Source of the DNA: Streptomyces sp. NBC_00569
GTDB taxonomy: Bacteria > Actinomycetota > Actinomycetes > Streptomycetales > Streptomycetaceae
Length of the DNA stretch: 64,000 nt
Direction: 5' to 3'
NCBI RefSeq assembly: GCF_036345255.1
Contig: NZ_CP107783.1
Location: 9,045,001 to 9,109,000 of the forward strand
Each line of letters begins with the position of its first letter. The first letter of the stretch is position 1. Below are positions 25,545 to 34,367 of the stretch, one piece after another. The translations under genes were made by a program, and so were the position numbers. The notes under the pieces are model-generated. The model searched no databases, was not told where the DNA came from, and saw nothing but the letters and a program-made list of their open reading frames with translations.

Positions 25545-26137
25545 GCCGCCGCCCTGAGCAGCGCGGCGAGCGCGTCGAAGCCACGGCGTTCCGCGTGTTC
25601 CAGGGCCGTGACGCCGTCCGCGTCCGCGAGGTCCGGGCGGGCGCCCGCCGCGAGCAGCAGCTCCACGATCTCCTGGTGCGCGCGGCCTCCGTCGCCGAGG
25701 ATCACGGCTTCCAGGAGCGCGGTCCATCCGAGATCGTTGACGTGGTCGACGTCGATGTCCGTCTCCCGGAGCACCGCCCTCACGTACGCGACGTGGCCGC
25801 GCTCGCTGGCGGGGATCACCGAGACGCCGCCATAGCGGTTACGCAGAGTGACATCCGGGCCCGCCGGGAGGAGGACGCGCATCATCGCGACGCTGCCGGT
25901 CACGCCGGTGACGAGCCACGGGCTGTCGTGCCGCCGGTCCTGGGCGTCCGGGTCCGCTCCGGCCGAGACCAGGACCCGTGCGGCCTGGACCTGATCGTTG
26001 AGAGCGGCGAGGAGCAGCGGGGAGCGCAGTTCCTCGTCGCAGGTCTCCACCGAGGCCCCGGCGTCGAGGGCTGCGCGTACCTCGTCGGCGTCACCGCGCC
26101 GGGCGGCCTCCAGGAGTCGGCGGTCGCGGTCGTGCAT
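25541..26137 (-). CDS. Ankyrin-repeat protein
   Basis: A 198-residue cytoplasmic protein of about five ankyrin repeats. It has repeated features such as LLEAARRGDADEVRAALDAG, PLLLAALNDQVQAARVLVSAG and LLLAAGARPDLADADG. Ankyrin repeats mediate protein-protein contacts. The start ATG 26137 has GGAG 7 bases upstream; a longer frame begins at 26200 without support. The 4-bp overlap with the propeller lipoprotein suggests that the two act together, though one is cytoplasmic and the other exported. Confidence 0.85.
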   Translation of the reverse strand: MHDRDRRLLEAARRGDADEVRAALDAGASVETCDEELRSPLLLAALNDQVQAARVLVSAGADPDAQDRRHDSPWLVTGVTGSVAMMRVLLPAGPDVTLRNRYGGVSVIPASERGHVAYVRAVLRETDIDVDHVNDLGWTALLEAVILGDGGRAHQEIVELLLAAGARPDLADADGVTALEHAERRGFDALAALLRAAA

Positions 26138-26290
26138 CTCGGTGCTCCAAGTCCATAGGGAAGGAACGGGGGCGCCTCCGATCTCCGTTCCGGAGTCCAT
26201 TCTCCGGCCGCGTCACGCCCTCGACGGTCGGCCTGCCGTCTGCGGCTACGGACCCCTACGGACGACAGCGGGGTCAACCGATCGGCTGAT

Positions 26291-26314
26291 GCCTTCGGGG
26301 CCGGCCCCGAAGGC
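26291..26314. repeat. 24-bp perfect palindrome
   Basis: GCCTTCGGGGCC followed by its exact complement, with no loop. It lies 14 bp from the next hairpin and could work as part of a double terminator. Confidence 0.8.
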
Positions 26315-26327
26315 GGGACGAAAGGAA

Positions 26328-26364
26328 GGCCCCCTCCGTACCCGGTGAGGGCGCGGAGGGGGCC
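26328..26364. terminator. Strong intergenic hairpin
   Basis: A perfect 11-bp stem GGCCCCCTCCG (26328-26338) with CGGAGGGGGCC (26354-26364) and a 15-base loop. It has terminator character, but no annotated gene ends nearby on either strand. Confidence 0.55.
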
Positions 26365-26417
26365 GTGATGGAGACCCGCCCTCAGGGTGTGCACCGGTTG
26401 CCGTCGCCACGACAGGA

Positions 26418-26437
26418 ACCCGAGGACGTCCTCGGGT
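26418..26437. repeat. 20-bp perfect palindrome
   Basis: ACCCGAGGAC followed directly by its complement. It may be an operator or a cruciform-forming element; it lies about 210 bp before the NUDIX start. Confidence 0.75.
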
Positions 26438-26648
26438 ATCTCAACGAGCCCGGATGTGCCATGTTCTGCCATGACCGGACACGGCACCCGCACGTGGTTG
26501 ATCGGCGTGTCACGTTGACGCGCTGTGCGGGCTCTGTGGGTTCGGCGTGATTCCTGACCGCGCGGGGCGTGTGATCGATAGGTTGTTCCCCTGCATCGGC
26601 CGTCATCGGGGACGGTGATGTCCTGAGTGGTGCAACGTAGGAGGTCAG

Positions 26649-27065
26649 ATGCGTTCGCGGGTCTCGGCGTATGCGATCGCTGTCATGGGGGAGCAGTTGC
26701 TGCTGACCCAACTCGCGGAAAGCTCACCGGTCTTCGAGCCCGGCCTGTGGCACCTGCCCGGTGGAGGGATCGACCCGGGGGAACAGCCGCACGAGACGCT
26801 GGGGCGCGAACTGTACGAGGAGACGGGCCTGGAACTCCTGGACGCCCGGCTGGTCGACGCGCGGTCGTACACCGCTCACCGGCTCGGCATCGACTGGCAT
26901 CTGGTGGGGCTCTTCTACCGCGTCGACGTCAAGCCGGGCCCACTCGTGGTGACCAAGGCGGACGACTCCACGAGCGCCGTCACCTGGATGCCCCTGTCCG
27001 GCTTGCGGGAGTCGCAACTGTCCCCCGCGGCGGTCGACGGCCTGGCGATGACCGGCGCCCGATAG
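26649..27065 (+). CDS. NUDIX hydrolase
   Basis: A 138-residue NUDIX-fold pyrophosphohydrolase with a complete box: GGGIDPGEQPHETLGRELYEE followed by TGLEL, containing the RELYEE metal-binding helix. Such enzymes cleave nucleoside diphosphates linked to another moiety; which one is unknown. AGGAGG-like sequence (GTAGGAGG, about 26637-26644) precedes the start. Confidence 0.92.
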   Translation: MRSRVSAYAIAVMGEQLLLTQLAESSPVFEPGLWHLPGGGIDPGEQPHETLGRELYEETGLELLDARLVDARSYTAHRLGIDWHLVGLFYRVDVKPGPLVVTKADDSTSAVTWMPLSGLRESQLSPAAVDGLAMTGAR

Positions 27066-27115
27066 ACCCACCGGCCCTGCGCGGGCGCGGCCCACCAGCA
27101 GCGGAGGAAGCGCAT

Positions 27116-27142
27116 ATGACCTTCCCCGGGAAAGGGGCATAA
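27116..27142 (+). CDS. Possible 8-codon leader peptide
   Basis: ATG ACC TTC CCC GGG AAA GGG GCA TAA, encoding MTFPGKGA, sits behind a strong GGAGGAAG site. It overlaps a short inverted repeat (CCCC/GGGG) and a TAAAAT box at 27140-27145. It could be a leader peptide ahead of the phosphatase gene, or the region could instead be a promoter (ATGACC, 18-bp spacer, TAAAAT). Unproven. Confidence 0.25.
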   Translation: MTFPGKGA

Positions 27143-27310
27143 AATGCCGTGGGGAGTCTGGAGGCAGCATGGCCGAGAATCTGGACCGCACCACACGCCG
27201 GGGCTCCGGCTGACAAAATACTCGTCCTCGATGGAGTCGATGACATCCCGAACCGGGCTGATCTTCTTCAGCCGTCCCTCGGACCCCGGCGATTCTGGGG
27301 AGGTGTCTGG

Positions 27311-29395
27311 ATGGATGCGATCGGTTCGTCGCGGTCGAGCCTGACGGCGGGCACGGTATCCGAGCCCGGCGGCCTTCTGGACGCCCTGGCGGTTGCCGCG
27401 GTGATGGTCGACGCCCAGGGCCGGATCAGCCTGTGGAGCCCCCAGGCCGAGGAACTGTTCGGGTTCACCGCCGAGGAGGCGCTCGGGCAGCGTGCCGCGC
27501 AGCTTCTGGTCGCCCCGGAGAACGTCGACCTCGTCCTCGGCCTGTTCGCCGAGGTCATGGAGAGCGGCCGGAGCTGGGCAGGCGTCTTCCCCGTACGCCA
27601 CAAGGACGGCAGCACCCGCCTGGTGGAGTTCCGCAACATGCGGCTCCACGACGAGCTCGGGGACGTCTACGCTCTGGGCATCGCCAGCGACCGTGCGCTC
27701 CTGCGCCGCGTCGAGCGGGACCTCGCGCTGTCCGTGCAACTCGTGGCCCAGTCGCCCATCGGGCTCGCGGTCCTGGACACGAATCTTCGCTACGTGATGG
27801 TCAACCCCGCGCTGGAACGTATCAACGCCCTGCCCGCCGAGCAGCACATCGGCCGCGGCGTCGGCGAGGCCCTTCCGTTCCTGGACACGGAAGCCATCAC
27901 GTCCACGATGCGTCAGGTCCTGGCCACGGGCACCCCGGTCCTCAACGAATTCACCGTCGGCCGCCCTGGCGGCGCCGCCGACGTGGAACACGCCTGGTCG
28001 GTGTCCTACTACCGGCTGGACGACCCGGCGGGCCGCGTACTCGGCCTGGCGATCTCCGTGGTGGACGTGAGCGAACAGCACCGGGCCTCGCAGGAAGCCG
28101 CCCGGGCCCGCCGGCGTCTGGCCGTCATCGCCGACGCGTCGACGACCGTGGGCACCACGCTGGACGTCGAGCAGACCGCGCACGAACTGGCGTCGGTGGT
28201 CGTCTCCGAGCTGGCCGACGTGGCGGCGGTCGACATACTCGACGCCGTGCTCCAGGGCCGGCGCCAGGCCACACCGGCCGCCGGAGGGCCGGCTCTGTTC
28301 CGGGCGCTGGCGGTGACCGCGGCCTACTCCACCAACGCCCTCCACGCCGCCGACACCCCCGGGCAGATCGCCAGCTACGAGGCCGACCGGTACATCACCC
28401 AGTGCGTGACCACAGGGCGCCCCGTGCTGGTGAAGCATGTGAGCGAAGCGGACCTGCAGCGCATCGCGCCCGATCCGGAGTCCGCCCGGGTCCTGTCCCG
28501 CGCGGGACTTCACTCCTATCTGGCCGTGCCGCTCATCGCGCGCGGTGAAGTGCTGGGCGCGCTCGACCTGGGACGCGCGAGGAACGAGTTGCCGTTCGAC
28601 GAGGACGATGTCGTCCTGGCCGGCGAACTGGCCGCCCGCGCGGCCGTCGCCATCGACAACGCCCGCTCGTACCAGAGCGAACGCCGCACCGCTCTCACCC
28701 TCCAGCGCCACCTGCTCCCGCCCAGGCCGCCGCGCAGGCCCGGTCTGGAGATCGCCTACCGCTACCAGCCCGCCCAGTCGGCCAGCGAGATCGGCGGCGA
28801 CTGGTTCGACACCATCCCGGTGGCCGGGGACAAGACCGCCCTCGTCATCGGCGATGTCATGGGCAGCGGCATCAACGCCGCCGCCACCATGGGCCAACTA
28901 CGCACCGCCACCCGCACATTGGCCGACCTCGACCTCGCACCGGCCGAAGTGCTCCGCCACCTCGACCACACCGCCGCCGAACTCGATCCCGCCTTCGCCA
29001 CCTGCATCTACACCGTGTACGACCCGCACCGCGGCGAGGCCCGGATCGCCGTCGCGGGCCACCTGCCGCCCATCCTGGTCAGACCGGGCGGGCACCCCGA
29101 ACTTCTCGACCTGCCCTCCGGAACACCCCTCGGCGTGGGCGACATCGCCTTCCAGGAGACGACCGTGAAGATGGAGTGCGGCGACCAACTCGTGCTCTAC
29201 ACCGACGGGTTGATCGAGACGCGCTCCGACGCCATAGACACCCGCATCAACACCCTGCTCGATCTGCTCTCCGACCCGCAGGGATCCCTGGACGAGGTCT
29301 GCGACCACCTCCTGGTCGCACTGCGCGATCAGGACGACCACGACGACGTGGCCCTCCTGATCGCCCGGGCCCGCCCACTGGGCACCTCGGGGTAA
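27311..29395 (+). CDS. PAS-PAS-GAF-PP2C (SpoIIE-type) serine phosphatase
   Basis: A 694-residue cytoplasmic signalling phosphatase. It has two PAS-type sensor domains (about 20-130 and 145-255), a GAF domain (about 275-430) and a C-terminal SpoIIE/PP2C domain (about 475-690). The catalytic domain shows GGDWFDTI, VIGDVMGSGI, LVLYTDGLIE and DQDDHDDVALLIAR metal-site motifs. Such enzymes dephosphorylate anti-anti-sigma factors and so release SigB-like sigma factors in response to stress. ATG 27311 lies 7 bases after GGGGAGG; the longer frame from 27149 is not supported. Confidence 0.92.
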   Translation: MDAIGSSRSSLTAGTVSEPGGLLDALAVAAVMVDAQGRISLWSPQAEELFGFTAEEALGQRAAQLLVAPENVDLVLGLFAEVMESGRSWAGVFPVRHKDGSTRLVEFRNMRLHDELGDVYALGIASDRALLRRVERDLALSVQLVAQSPIGLAVLDTNLRYVMVNPALERINALPAEQHIGRGVGEALPFLDTEAITSTMRQVLATGTPVLNEFTVGRPGGAADVEHAWSVSYYRLDDPAGRVLGLAISVVDVSEQHRASQEAARARRRLAVIADASTTVGTTLDVEQTAHELASVVVSELADVAAVDILDAVLQGRRQATPAAGGPALFRALAVTAAYSTNALHAADTPGQIASYEADRYITQCVTTGRPVLVKHVSEADLQRIAPDPESARVLSRAGLHSYLAVPLIARGEVLGALDLGRARNELPFDEDDVVLAGELAARAAVAIDNARSYQSERRTALTLQRHLLPPRPPRRPGLEIAYRYQPAQSASEIGGDWFDTIPVAGDKTALVIGDVMGSGINAAATMGQLRTATRTLADLDLAPAEVLRHLDHTAAELDPAFATCIYTVYDPHRGEARIAVAGHLPPILVRPGGHPELLDLPSGTPLGVGDIAFQETTVKMECGDQLVLYTDGLIETRSDAIDTRINTLLDLLSDPQGSLDEVCDHLLVALRDQDDHDDVALLIARARPLGTSG

Positions 29396-29413
29396 GGGCA
29401 CGGTGTCCCTCGG

Positions 29414-30454
29414 TCACAACAACTGCCGCCTGCGGCCGAGCCACGTCTGCGCGATGACCACGACCGCCAGGAACGCGCCGCTGACGACCTGCTGGTAGGA
29501 GGAGTCGAGGGAGCCGATCTGGTTGATGACGTTCTGGATCACCTTCAGAAGCAGCACCCCGACCAGGGAGCCGCTGACGTAGCCGAGGCCGCCGGTCAGC
29601 AGCGTGCCGCCGATGACGACCGCGGAGATGGCCTCCAGCTCCATGCCGTTGCCGAGGATCGTGACGCCGGAGGCCAGCCAGGCGGCGTTGAGCGCGCCGG
29701 CCAGGCCCGCGAGGACGCCGGAGAGCGTATAGACAATGATCTTGGTGCGGGCCACGGGAGCACCCATCAGAGCGGCCGCGTCCTCGTTGCCACCGACCGC
29801 GTAGACGTGCTGGCCGAAGCGGCTGCGGCGCAGGACCACCGCGCCCGCCACGAACAGGAGCAGGGTGATCCACACGGGGTTGCCCAGGCCGAGGGTCGTG
29901 CCCTGACCGAGCTCCGCGAGGAACGAACCCTTGGCGACGAGATAGGTGTTGGCGCCCTCGTCGGTCAGGGACAGCATCAGGCCGCGCGCGCCCAGCATCG
30001 CGGCCAGCGTGACGATGAAGGGAGCGAGCCGCGAGCGGGCGATCAGCAGGCCGTTGACCACACCGATGAGACCGCAGACCGCCATCGGCAGCAGGAGTGC
30101 CACCAGGGTGCCGTACTGCGAACCCCACGCGGCCAGAACGCCGCCCAGAGCGAAGAGCGAACCGACGGACAGGTCGATGCCGCCGGTGATGATGACGAAG
30201 GTCATGCCGAGCGCGACGACCGCCAGGAACGCCGAACTCGTCGCCATGTTGGACAAGTTGTCCCCGGTGGCGAACGAGTCGAAGCTCAGTGACGCCACCG
30301 CCGACACGATCACGAGGACCGCCAGCGCGCCGTGCTGCTGGACCAGCGCGCTCAGCCGCTCGGAGCGGCTGCTGCCGACGGACTCGGCGCCGTCGGCAAG
30401 CTCCTTCTCCGTACGGGCCACGGCCTCTTCCGTTTCTGTCCTGGTCGCCGTCAT
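29414..30454 (-). CDS. Furanose ABC importer permease (YjfF-like)
   Basis: A 346-residue inner-membrane permease of the RbsC/YjfF family with about 8-10 hydrophobic segments and the family motifs GGIDLSVGSLFAL and GLAGALNAAW. It starts within the stop of the preceding permease gene (ATGA), so the two are translated together. It completes a four-gene importer with substrate-binding protein, ATPase and partner permease. By similarity to E. coli YtfQRT-YjfF the substrate may be a furanose sugar such as galactofuranose or arabinofuranose. Confidence 0.9.
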   Translation of the reverse strand: MTATRTETEEAVARTEKELADGAESVGSSRSERLSALVQQHGALAVLVIVSAVASLSFDSFATGDNLSNMATSSAFLAVVALGMTFVIITGGIDLSVGSLFALGGVLAAWGSQYGTLVALLLPMAVCGLIGVVNGLLIARSRLAPFIVTLAAMLGARGLMLSLTDEGANTYLVAKGSFLAELGQGTTLGLGNPVWITLLLFVAGAVVLRRSRFGQHVYAVGGNEDAAALMGAPVARTKIIVYTLSGVLAGLAGALNAAWLASGVTILGNGMELEAISAVVIGGTLLTGGLGYVSGSLVGVLLLKVIQNVINQIGSLDSSYQQVVSGAFLAVVVIAQTWLGRRRQLL

Positions 30455-31413
30455 CGCTTCCCCCGTCCGCGCGCCGCGTACACCGCCAGCACGATCACGA
30501 TGGCCTGGGCGATCTGCGTCCACGAGGGCGGCAGATCGTGCTTGATGAGGGTGGCGGTGAGCAGTTGGATGAGGACGGCGCCCGCCACCGTTCCGGCGAT
30601 GTTGACCCTGCCGCCGCTCAGGGGGGTGCCGCCGACCACCACCGCGGTGATCGCGGACAGCTCCATCAGATTGCCCAGCGACGTGGGGTCGCTGGCCTGG
30701 AGCCGCGCGGTCGCGAGCACACCCGCGACAGCGGCGAGGAGCGCGCATGCCACATAGACGAGCATCAGGACCCGGCGCACCGGCAGCCCCGCGAGCTTCG
30801 CCGCCGCCCGGTTGTCGCCGATGGCGAGCAACTGCCGCCCGAAGGTGGTGCGCCGGATGACGAAGGCCACCAGCAGCGCGAGCGCGGCGGCGATGACGAT
30901 GAGGTACGGGACGCCGAGGACGTCACCCGAACCGAGCGAAGCGAGCGCAGGGTTGTGGAGGTCCTTGAGCTGCGGCAGCAGCACCAGGGCGATGCCGCGG
31001 CCGCCGACCATGAGGGCGAGCGTGGCCACGATCGGCTGGACGCCGACCCAGGCGACCAGCGCTCCGTTGGCCAGGCCCACCACGGCGGCGAACACGGCCA
31101 CCGTGAGCAGGGCCGGCACGAGCCCGTACCCCAGATAGAGGGCCGTGACCGAGGCCGCGAGCGCCATGACGGCGCCCACGGACAGGTCGATGCCCTCGGT
31201 GCCGATGGCCAGGGCCATGCCGAGCGCGACGATGATCACGGGCGCGACCTGCACGGCCTGGGTCCGGAAGTTCTCGGCGGACAGGAAGTGCGGGGTCACG
31301 GCGACATTGACGACGAGCAGCACGGCCACGCCCGCGTACACGCCGTACGTCTGCATCCACTGCAGGACGCGGGCGCGGTCGAGGGCGGCCGGCCGTATCG
31401 CGGCCTCAGCCAT
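30451..31413 (-). CDS. Furanose ABC importer permease (YtfT-like)
   Basis: A 320-residue RbsC-family permease with GTEGIDLSVGAVMAL near the middle and the conserved GNLMELSAITAVVVGGTPLSGG segment. It overlaps the ATPase gene by 8 bp upstream and the second permease by 4 bp downstream. Two different permeases in one operon is the YtfT/YjfF pattern, unlike the single permease of ribose importers. Confidence 0.9.
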   Translation of the reverse strand: MAEAAIRPAALDRARVLQWMQTYGVYAGVAVLLVVNVAVTPHFLSAENFRTQAVQVAPVIIVALGMALAIGTEGIDLSVGAVMALAASVTALYLGYGLVPALLTVAVFAAVVGLANGALVAWVGVQPIVATLALMVGGRGIALVLLPQLKDLHNPALASLGSGDVLGVPYLIVIAAALALLVAFVIRRTTFGRQLLAIGDNRAAAKLAGLPVRRVLMLVYVACALLAAVAGVLATARLQASDPTSLGNLMELSAITAVVVGGTPLSGGRVNIAGTVAGAVLIQLLTATLIKHDLPPSWTQIAQAIVIVLAVYAARGRGKR

Positions 31414-32965
31414 GGCGGGTCACCTCCCCGGCGGCGCCGGGGGCGGGGCTGCCCGCCGCGATGGTCTGCATCAGCTTGTCCTCCGTGACGTCGTCGCCGG
31501 TCAGTTCGCCGACGACCGCGCCGTCCTTCAGCACGACCACGCGGTCGGACCCTTCGATGAGTTCCTCCAGGTCGGAGGAGATGAGCAGGACACCGAGGCC
31601 GTCCTCGGCCAGTTCGTCGACCAGTTTCTGCACCTCGGCCTTGGCGCCCACGTCGATACCGCGCGTGGGCTCGTCCAGGAGCAGCACCTTCGGGTTCATG
31701 GCCAGCCATCGGGCCAGCAGCACCTTCTGCTGATTGCCTCCGGACAGCTCACCGACCTTCTGGTACGGGGAAGAGGCCTTGATGCGGAGCCTCTTGACGA
31801 AGGTGTCCACGATCTTGTCGACCTGGGCCTCGGAGACCAGACCGAAGCGGGAGAGCCTCGGCAGCGCGGCCAGGGCGATGTTCTCGCGGACGGAGAGCCC
31901 GGGGACGATGCCCTCGCTCTTGCGGTCCTCGGGCAGCAGGCTGATGCCGGCGCGGATGGCGGCGGGCGTGGATCCCGCGCGCAGCGGGACGCCGGCCACC
32001 GTGACGCTGCCCGCCTTCGACGCCAGGGCGCCGGAGATCGCCTTCGCGGTCTCCGTGCGCCCCGACCCCAGCAGCCCTCCCAGACCGACGACCTCGCCGG
32101 GACGGATGTCCAGCGAGACGCCGTGCAGCTTATGAGGAACGGTCAGATCGCTTGCGCTGAGCACGGGTTCAGAGCCGGCGGCATGGTGGTCGCCGGTGAA
32201 TTTGGTCAGGCCCTCACTGCGGACCTCACCCAGGTCACGCCCCAGCATCGTGGACACCAGGGTGAGCCGGTCCAGATCGGCGAGCGGTCCGGTGTGCACG
32301 CGGCAGCCGTCCCGCAGCACCGTCACCGTGTCGCACATCGCGTACAGCTCGTCGAGCCGGTGGCTGACGTAGATGACGGCGATCCCGTCGGCACGCAGCC
32401 GGCGGATCACCTCGAACAGGGTCTCCACCTCACGCGGTTCGAGGGAGGAGGTCGGCTCGTCCATGATGACGACACGCGCGTCGGTGGCGACGGCCCGGGC
32501 CAGGGCCACCATCTGCTGGGCGCCGACGCCCAGTGTCCGCAGCGGCTGCCGGACGTCCACCCACACCCCGTACGCGCGCAGCGTCTTCTCGGCCTCGCGG
32601 TGCATGCGGCCGAAGTCGAGCAGCCCGAACCGGTTGCGCGGCTCGCGCCCCAGGAAGAGGTTGCGGGCCACGCTCAACAGCGGGATGAGGTTGACCTCTT
32701 GGTAGATCGTGGAGATGCCCGCGTGCTGGGCCTCCAGCGGTGTGGCGAAGGAGACCGGGCTGCCCTGGAAGGTGATGTCTCCCGCGTCGGGCCGGTACAC
32801 ACCGGTGAGCACCTTGATGAGCGTCGACTTGCCGGCACCGTTCTCGCCGATCAGGGCGTGGACCTCACCGGCGTGCAGCGTGAGGTCCACACCGTCCAGG
32901 GCTCGGACACCGGGGAACGACTTGCTGAGTCCGCGGACGGTGAGGACTTCGGCGGAGGGAGCCAC
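31406..32965 (-). CDS. Sugar ABC importer ATPase (two nucleotide-binding domains)
   Basis: A 519-residue RbsA/YtfR-type ATPase made of two ABC domains. The first has Walker A GENGAGKST and Walker B VVIMDEPTSSL. The second has the degenerate Walker A region GLLGSGRTE, signature LSGGNQQK and Walker B LLLDEPTRG. The degenerate second site is normal for this family. GTG 32965 follows GGAGG by 5 bases. The ATPase gene lies 112 bp after the substrate-binding protein gene, behind a GC hairpin that probably lowers its expression relative to the binding protein. Confidence 0.93.
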   Translation of the reverse strand: MAPSAEVLTVRGLSKSFPGVRALDGVDLTLHAGEVHALIGENGAGKSTLIKVLTGVYRPDAGDITFQGSPVSFATPLEAQHAGISTIYQEVNLIPLLSVARNLFLGREPRNRFGLLDFGRMHREAEKTLRAYGVWVDVRQPLRTLGVGAQQMVALARAVATDARVVIMDEPTSSLEPREVETLFEVIRRLRADGIAVIYVSHRLDELYAMCDTVTVLRDGCRVHTGPLADLDRLTLVSTMLGRDLGEVRSEGLTKFTGDHHAAGSEPVLSASDLTVPHKLHGVSLDIRPGEVVGLGGLLGSGRTETAKAISGALASKAGSVTVAGVPLRAGSTPAAIRAGISLLPEDRKSEGIVPGLSVRENIALAALPRLSRFGLVSEAQVDKIVDTFVKRLRIKASSPYQKVGELSGGNQQKVLLARWLAMNPKVLLLDEPTRGIDVGAKAEVQKLVDELAEDGLGVLLISSDLEELIEGSDRVVVLKDGAVVGELTGDDVTEDKLMQTIAAGSPAPGAAGEVTRHG

Positions 32966-33021
32966 CTGTGCCTCCAGAGTGGGGTGAGGGCTAGGAGAGG
33001 AGAGGGGAGGGGAGCACGTAC

Positions 33022-33063
33022 GGATCAGGGGCGGGGGCGGGCCGGAACCCCACCCACCCCGCC
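33022..33063 (-). terminator. Attenuating GC hairpin inside the importer operon
   Basis: On the minus strand a GGGCGGGGTGGGTGGGG tract can pair with a downstream CCCGCCCCCGCCCC tract. It lies between the binding-protein stop and the ATPase start, a place where partial termination or mRNA-end protection keeps the binding protein in excess. Confidence 0.45.
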
Positions 33064-33077
33064 CGTCTGAAGCCGTG

Positions 33078-34175
33078 TCAGAAAGCCTTGCCGATGTCCG
33101 ACTTGGCGTTCTTCGCGTCGTAGGCCCCGTCCTGGATGATGACGTCCTGGGGGACTTCCTTGCCCTGGGTGAACGTGTCGAGGGTCTGGAAGGCGAGCGG
33201 GCCGAAGCGCGGGTTGGACTCGATGACACCGCTGATCCAGCCGTCGACGATGCCCTGGACCGCGTTGCGCGTCCCGTCGACCGTCACGATCTTCACGTCA
33301 CCGGCCTTCTTGCCGGCGCCCTTGAGCGCGGCGACCGCTCCGAGGCCCATCTCGTCGTTCTCGGCGTAGATCCCCTTGATGCCGGGCTTGGACTGGATCA
33401 GCTGCTCGGTGACCTGCTGGCCCTTCTCGCGGGCGAAGTCGCCGGTCTGCTGGAACACGACCTTGAGGTCCGGGGCCTTCTCCTTGATGCGGTCCTTGAA
33501 GCCCTTGGTGCGCTCGGTGGTGACGTTGTTGCCCGCGGCGCCGAGCAGGATCGCGACCTCGCCCTTGCCGCCGGTCGCCTCGATCATCTGGTCGGCGGCG
33601 CGCTTGCCCTGGTCGACGAAGTCCGACGCGATGAAGCTGACGTAGTCCTTGCACGCCGTGGCGTTGATCTTGCGGTCGATGGTGACGATGGGCACCTTCT
33701 TGGCCGCGGCGGCCTTCAGCACCGGCTCCCAGCCGTCCGAGTTGAGCGGGGCGATCACCAGCAGGTCGGCGCCCTTGGCGAGAAGGTCCTGCACATCGCT
33801 GATCTGCTTGGAGAACTGAGACTGGGCGTTGGCGGTGAGCAGCTTCAGGCCGCGCTTGCTCGCCTCGGCCTTGATCGAGGCCGTCTCCGCGATCCGGAAG
33901 GGGTTGGCCTCCTTCTCGGACTGGGAGAAGCCGACCGTGGCGTTCTTGAGGTCGAGCTTCTTGCCGCCGTACGCGTCGATCGTGCAGCCCTTGCTGCCGG
34001 GCTTCGGCGTGACGACCTTCTGGCCCGCGTCGGCTGCCGACGCGGAGGAGTCGGACTTGTTCGCGGCGTCGTCCTCGGACTTGGCGCAGCCGGAGGCGGT
34101 GAGGGCCATGGCGGCGGCCAGGGCCACGATCACAGGGCGGGCGGTGAGGTGACGGCGGTGGGCGAAGTGCTTCAT
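33078..34175 (-). CDS. Sugar ABC importer substrate-binding lipoprotein (YtfQ-like)
   Basis: A 365-residue lipoprotein. The signal peptide ends in a lipobox (TASGC), then comes a Ser/Asp-rich linker and a two-lobed periplasmic-binding fold (type 1). Visible elements are TVGFSQSEKEANPFRIAE, DLLVIAPLNSDGW, VPIVTIDR and IYAENDEMGLGA. The ANPFR stretch matches galactofuranose-binding YtfQ more than ribose-binding RbsB. It is the first gene of the importer operon; a LacI-type operator (34288-34301) lies about 115 bp upstream. Confidence 0.92.
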   Translation of the reverse strand: MKHFAHRRHLTARPVIVALAAAMALTASGCAKSEDDAANKSDSSASAADAGQKVVTPKPGSKGCTIDAYGGKKLDLKNATVGFSQSEKEANPFRIAETASIKAEASKRGLKLLTANAQSQFSKQISDVQDLLAKGADLLVIAPLNSDGWEPVLKAAAAKKVPIVTIDRKINATACKDYVSFIASDFVDQGKRAADQMIEATGGKGEVAILLGAAGNNVTTERTKGFKDRIKEKAPDLKVVFQQTGDFAREKGQQVTEQLIQSKPGIKGIYAENDEMGLGAVAALKGAGKKAGDVKIVTVDGTRNAVQGIVDGWISGVIESNPRFGPLAFQTLDTFTQGKEVPQDVIIQDGAYDAKNAKSDIGKAF

Positions 34176-34287
34176 GGTGACCCCGATCCGGGTGGCGCGG
34201 CGACGGAGAGTTGGCAGGGAGCAGCGAGGGCGGCGAGTATGCGGCTCGACGAGGCGAGAGCTTCGACTGGTCCGCCCGCAGGAGTTT

Positions 34288-34301
34288 TTACATCGTTGAA
34301 A
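34288..34301. promoter_or_regulatory. LacI-type operator before the ABC importer
   Basis: TTACATCGTTGAAA matches the perfect palindrome TTACAACGTTGTAA at 12 of 14 positions. It lies 113 bp upstream of the binding-protein start. Confidence 0.65.
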
Positions 34302-34367
34302 GGAGGGTGTAAAGCCCTTGTGCGGGACGTGACCGCCCTGTGATTCGGGCGGGCCGCCCGACCGCGG

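Larger units (their letters stand above)
26138..26648. other. Intergenic region with three strong palindromes
   Basis: A 511-bp stretch between divergent ankyrin and NUDIX genes. It contains a 24-bp perfect palindrome (26291-26314), an 11-bp-stem hairpin (26328-26364) and a 20-bp perfect palindrome (26418-26437). Short frames on both strands around 26365-26550 have no homology that I recognise. Confidence 0.5.

Noticed and set aside
26365..26550. A 61-codon plus-strand frame near the palindromes
   Set aside because: No ribosome binding site, and part of it overlaps palindromes; no homology that I recognise.
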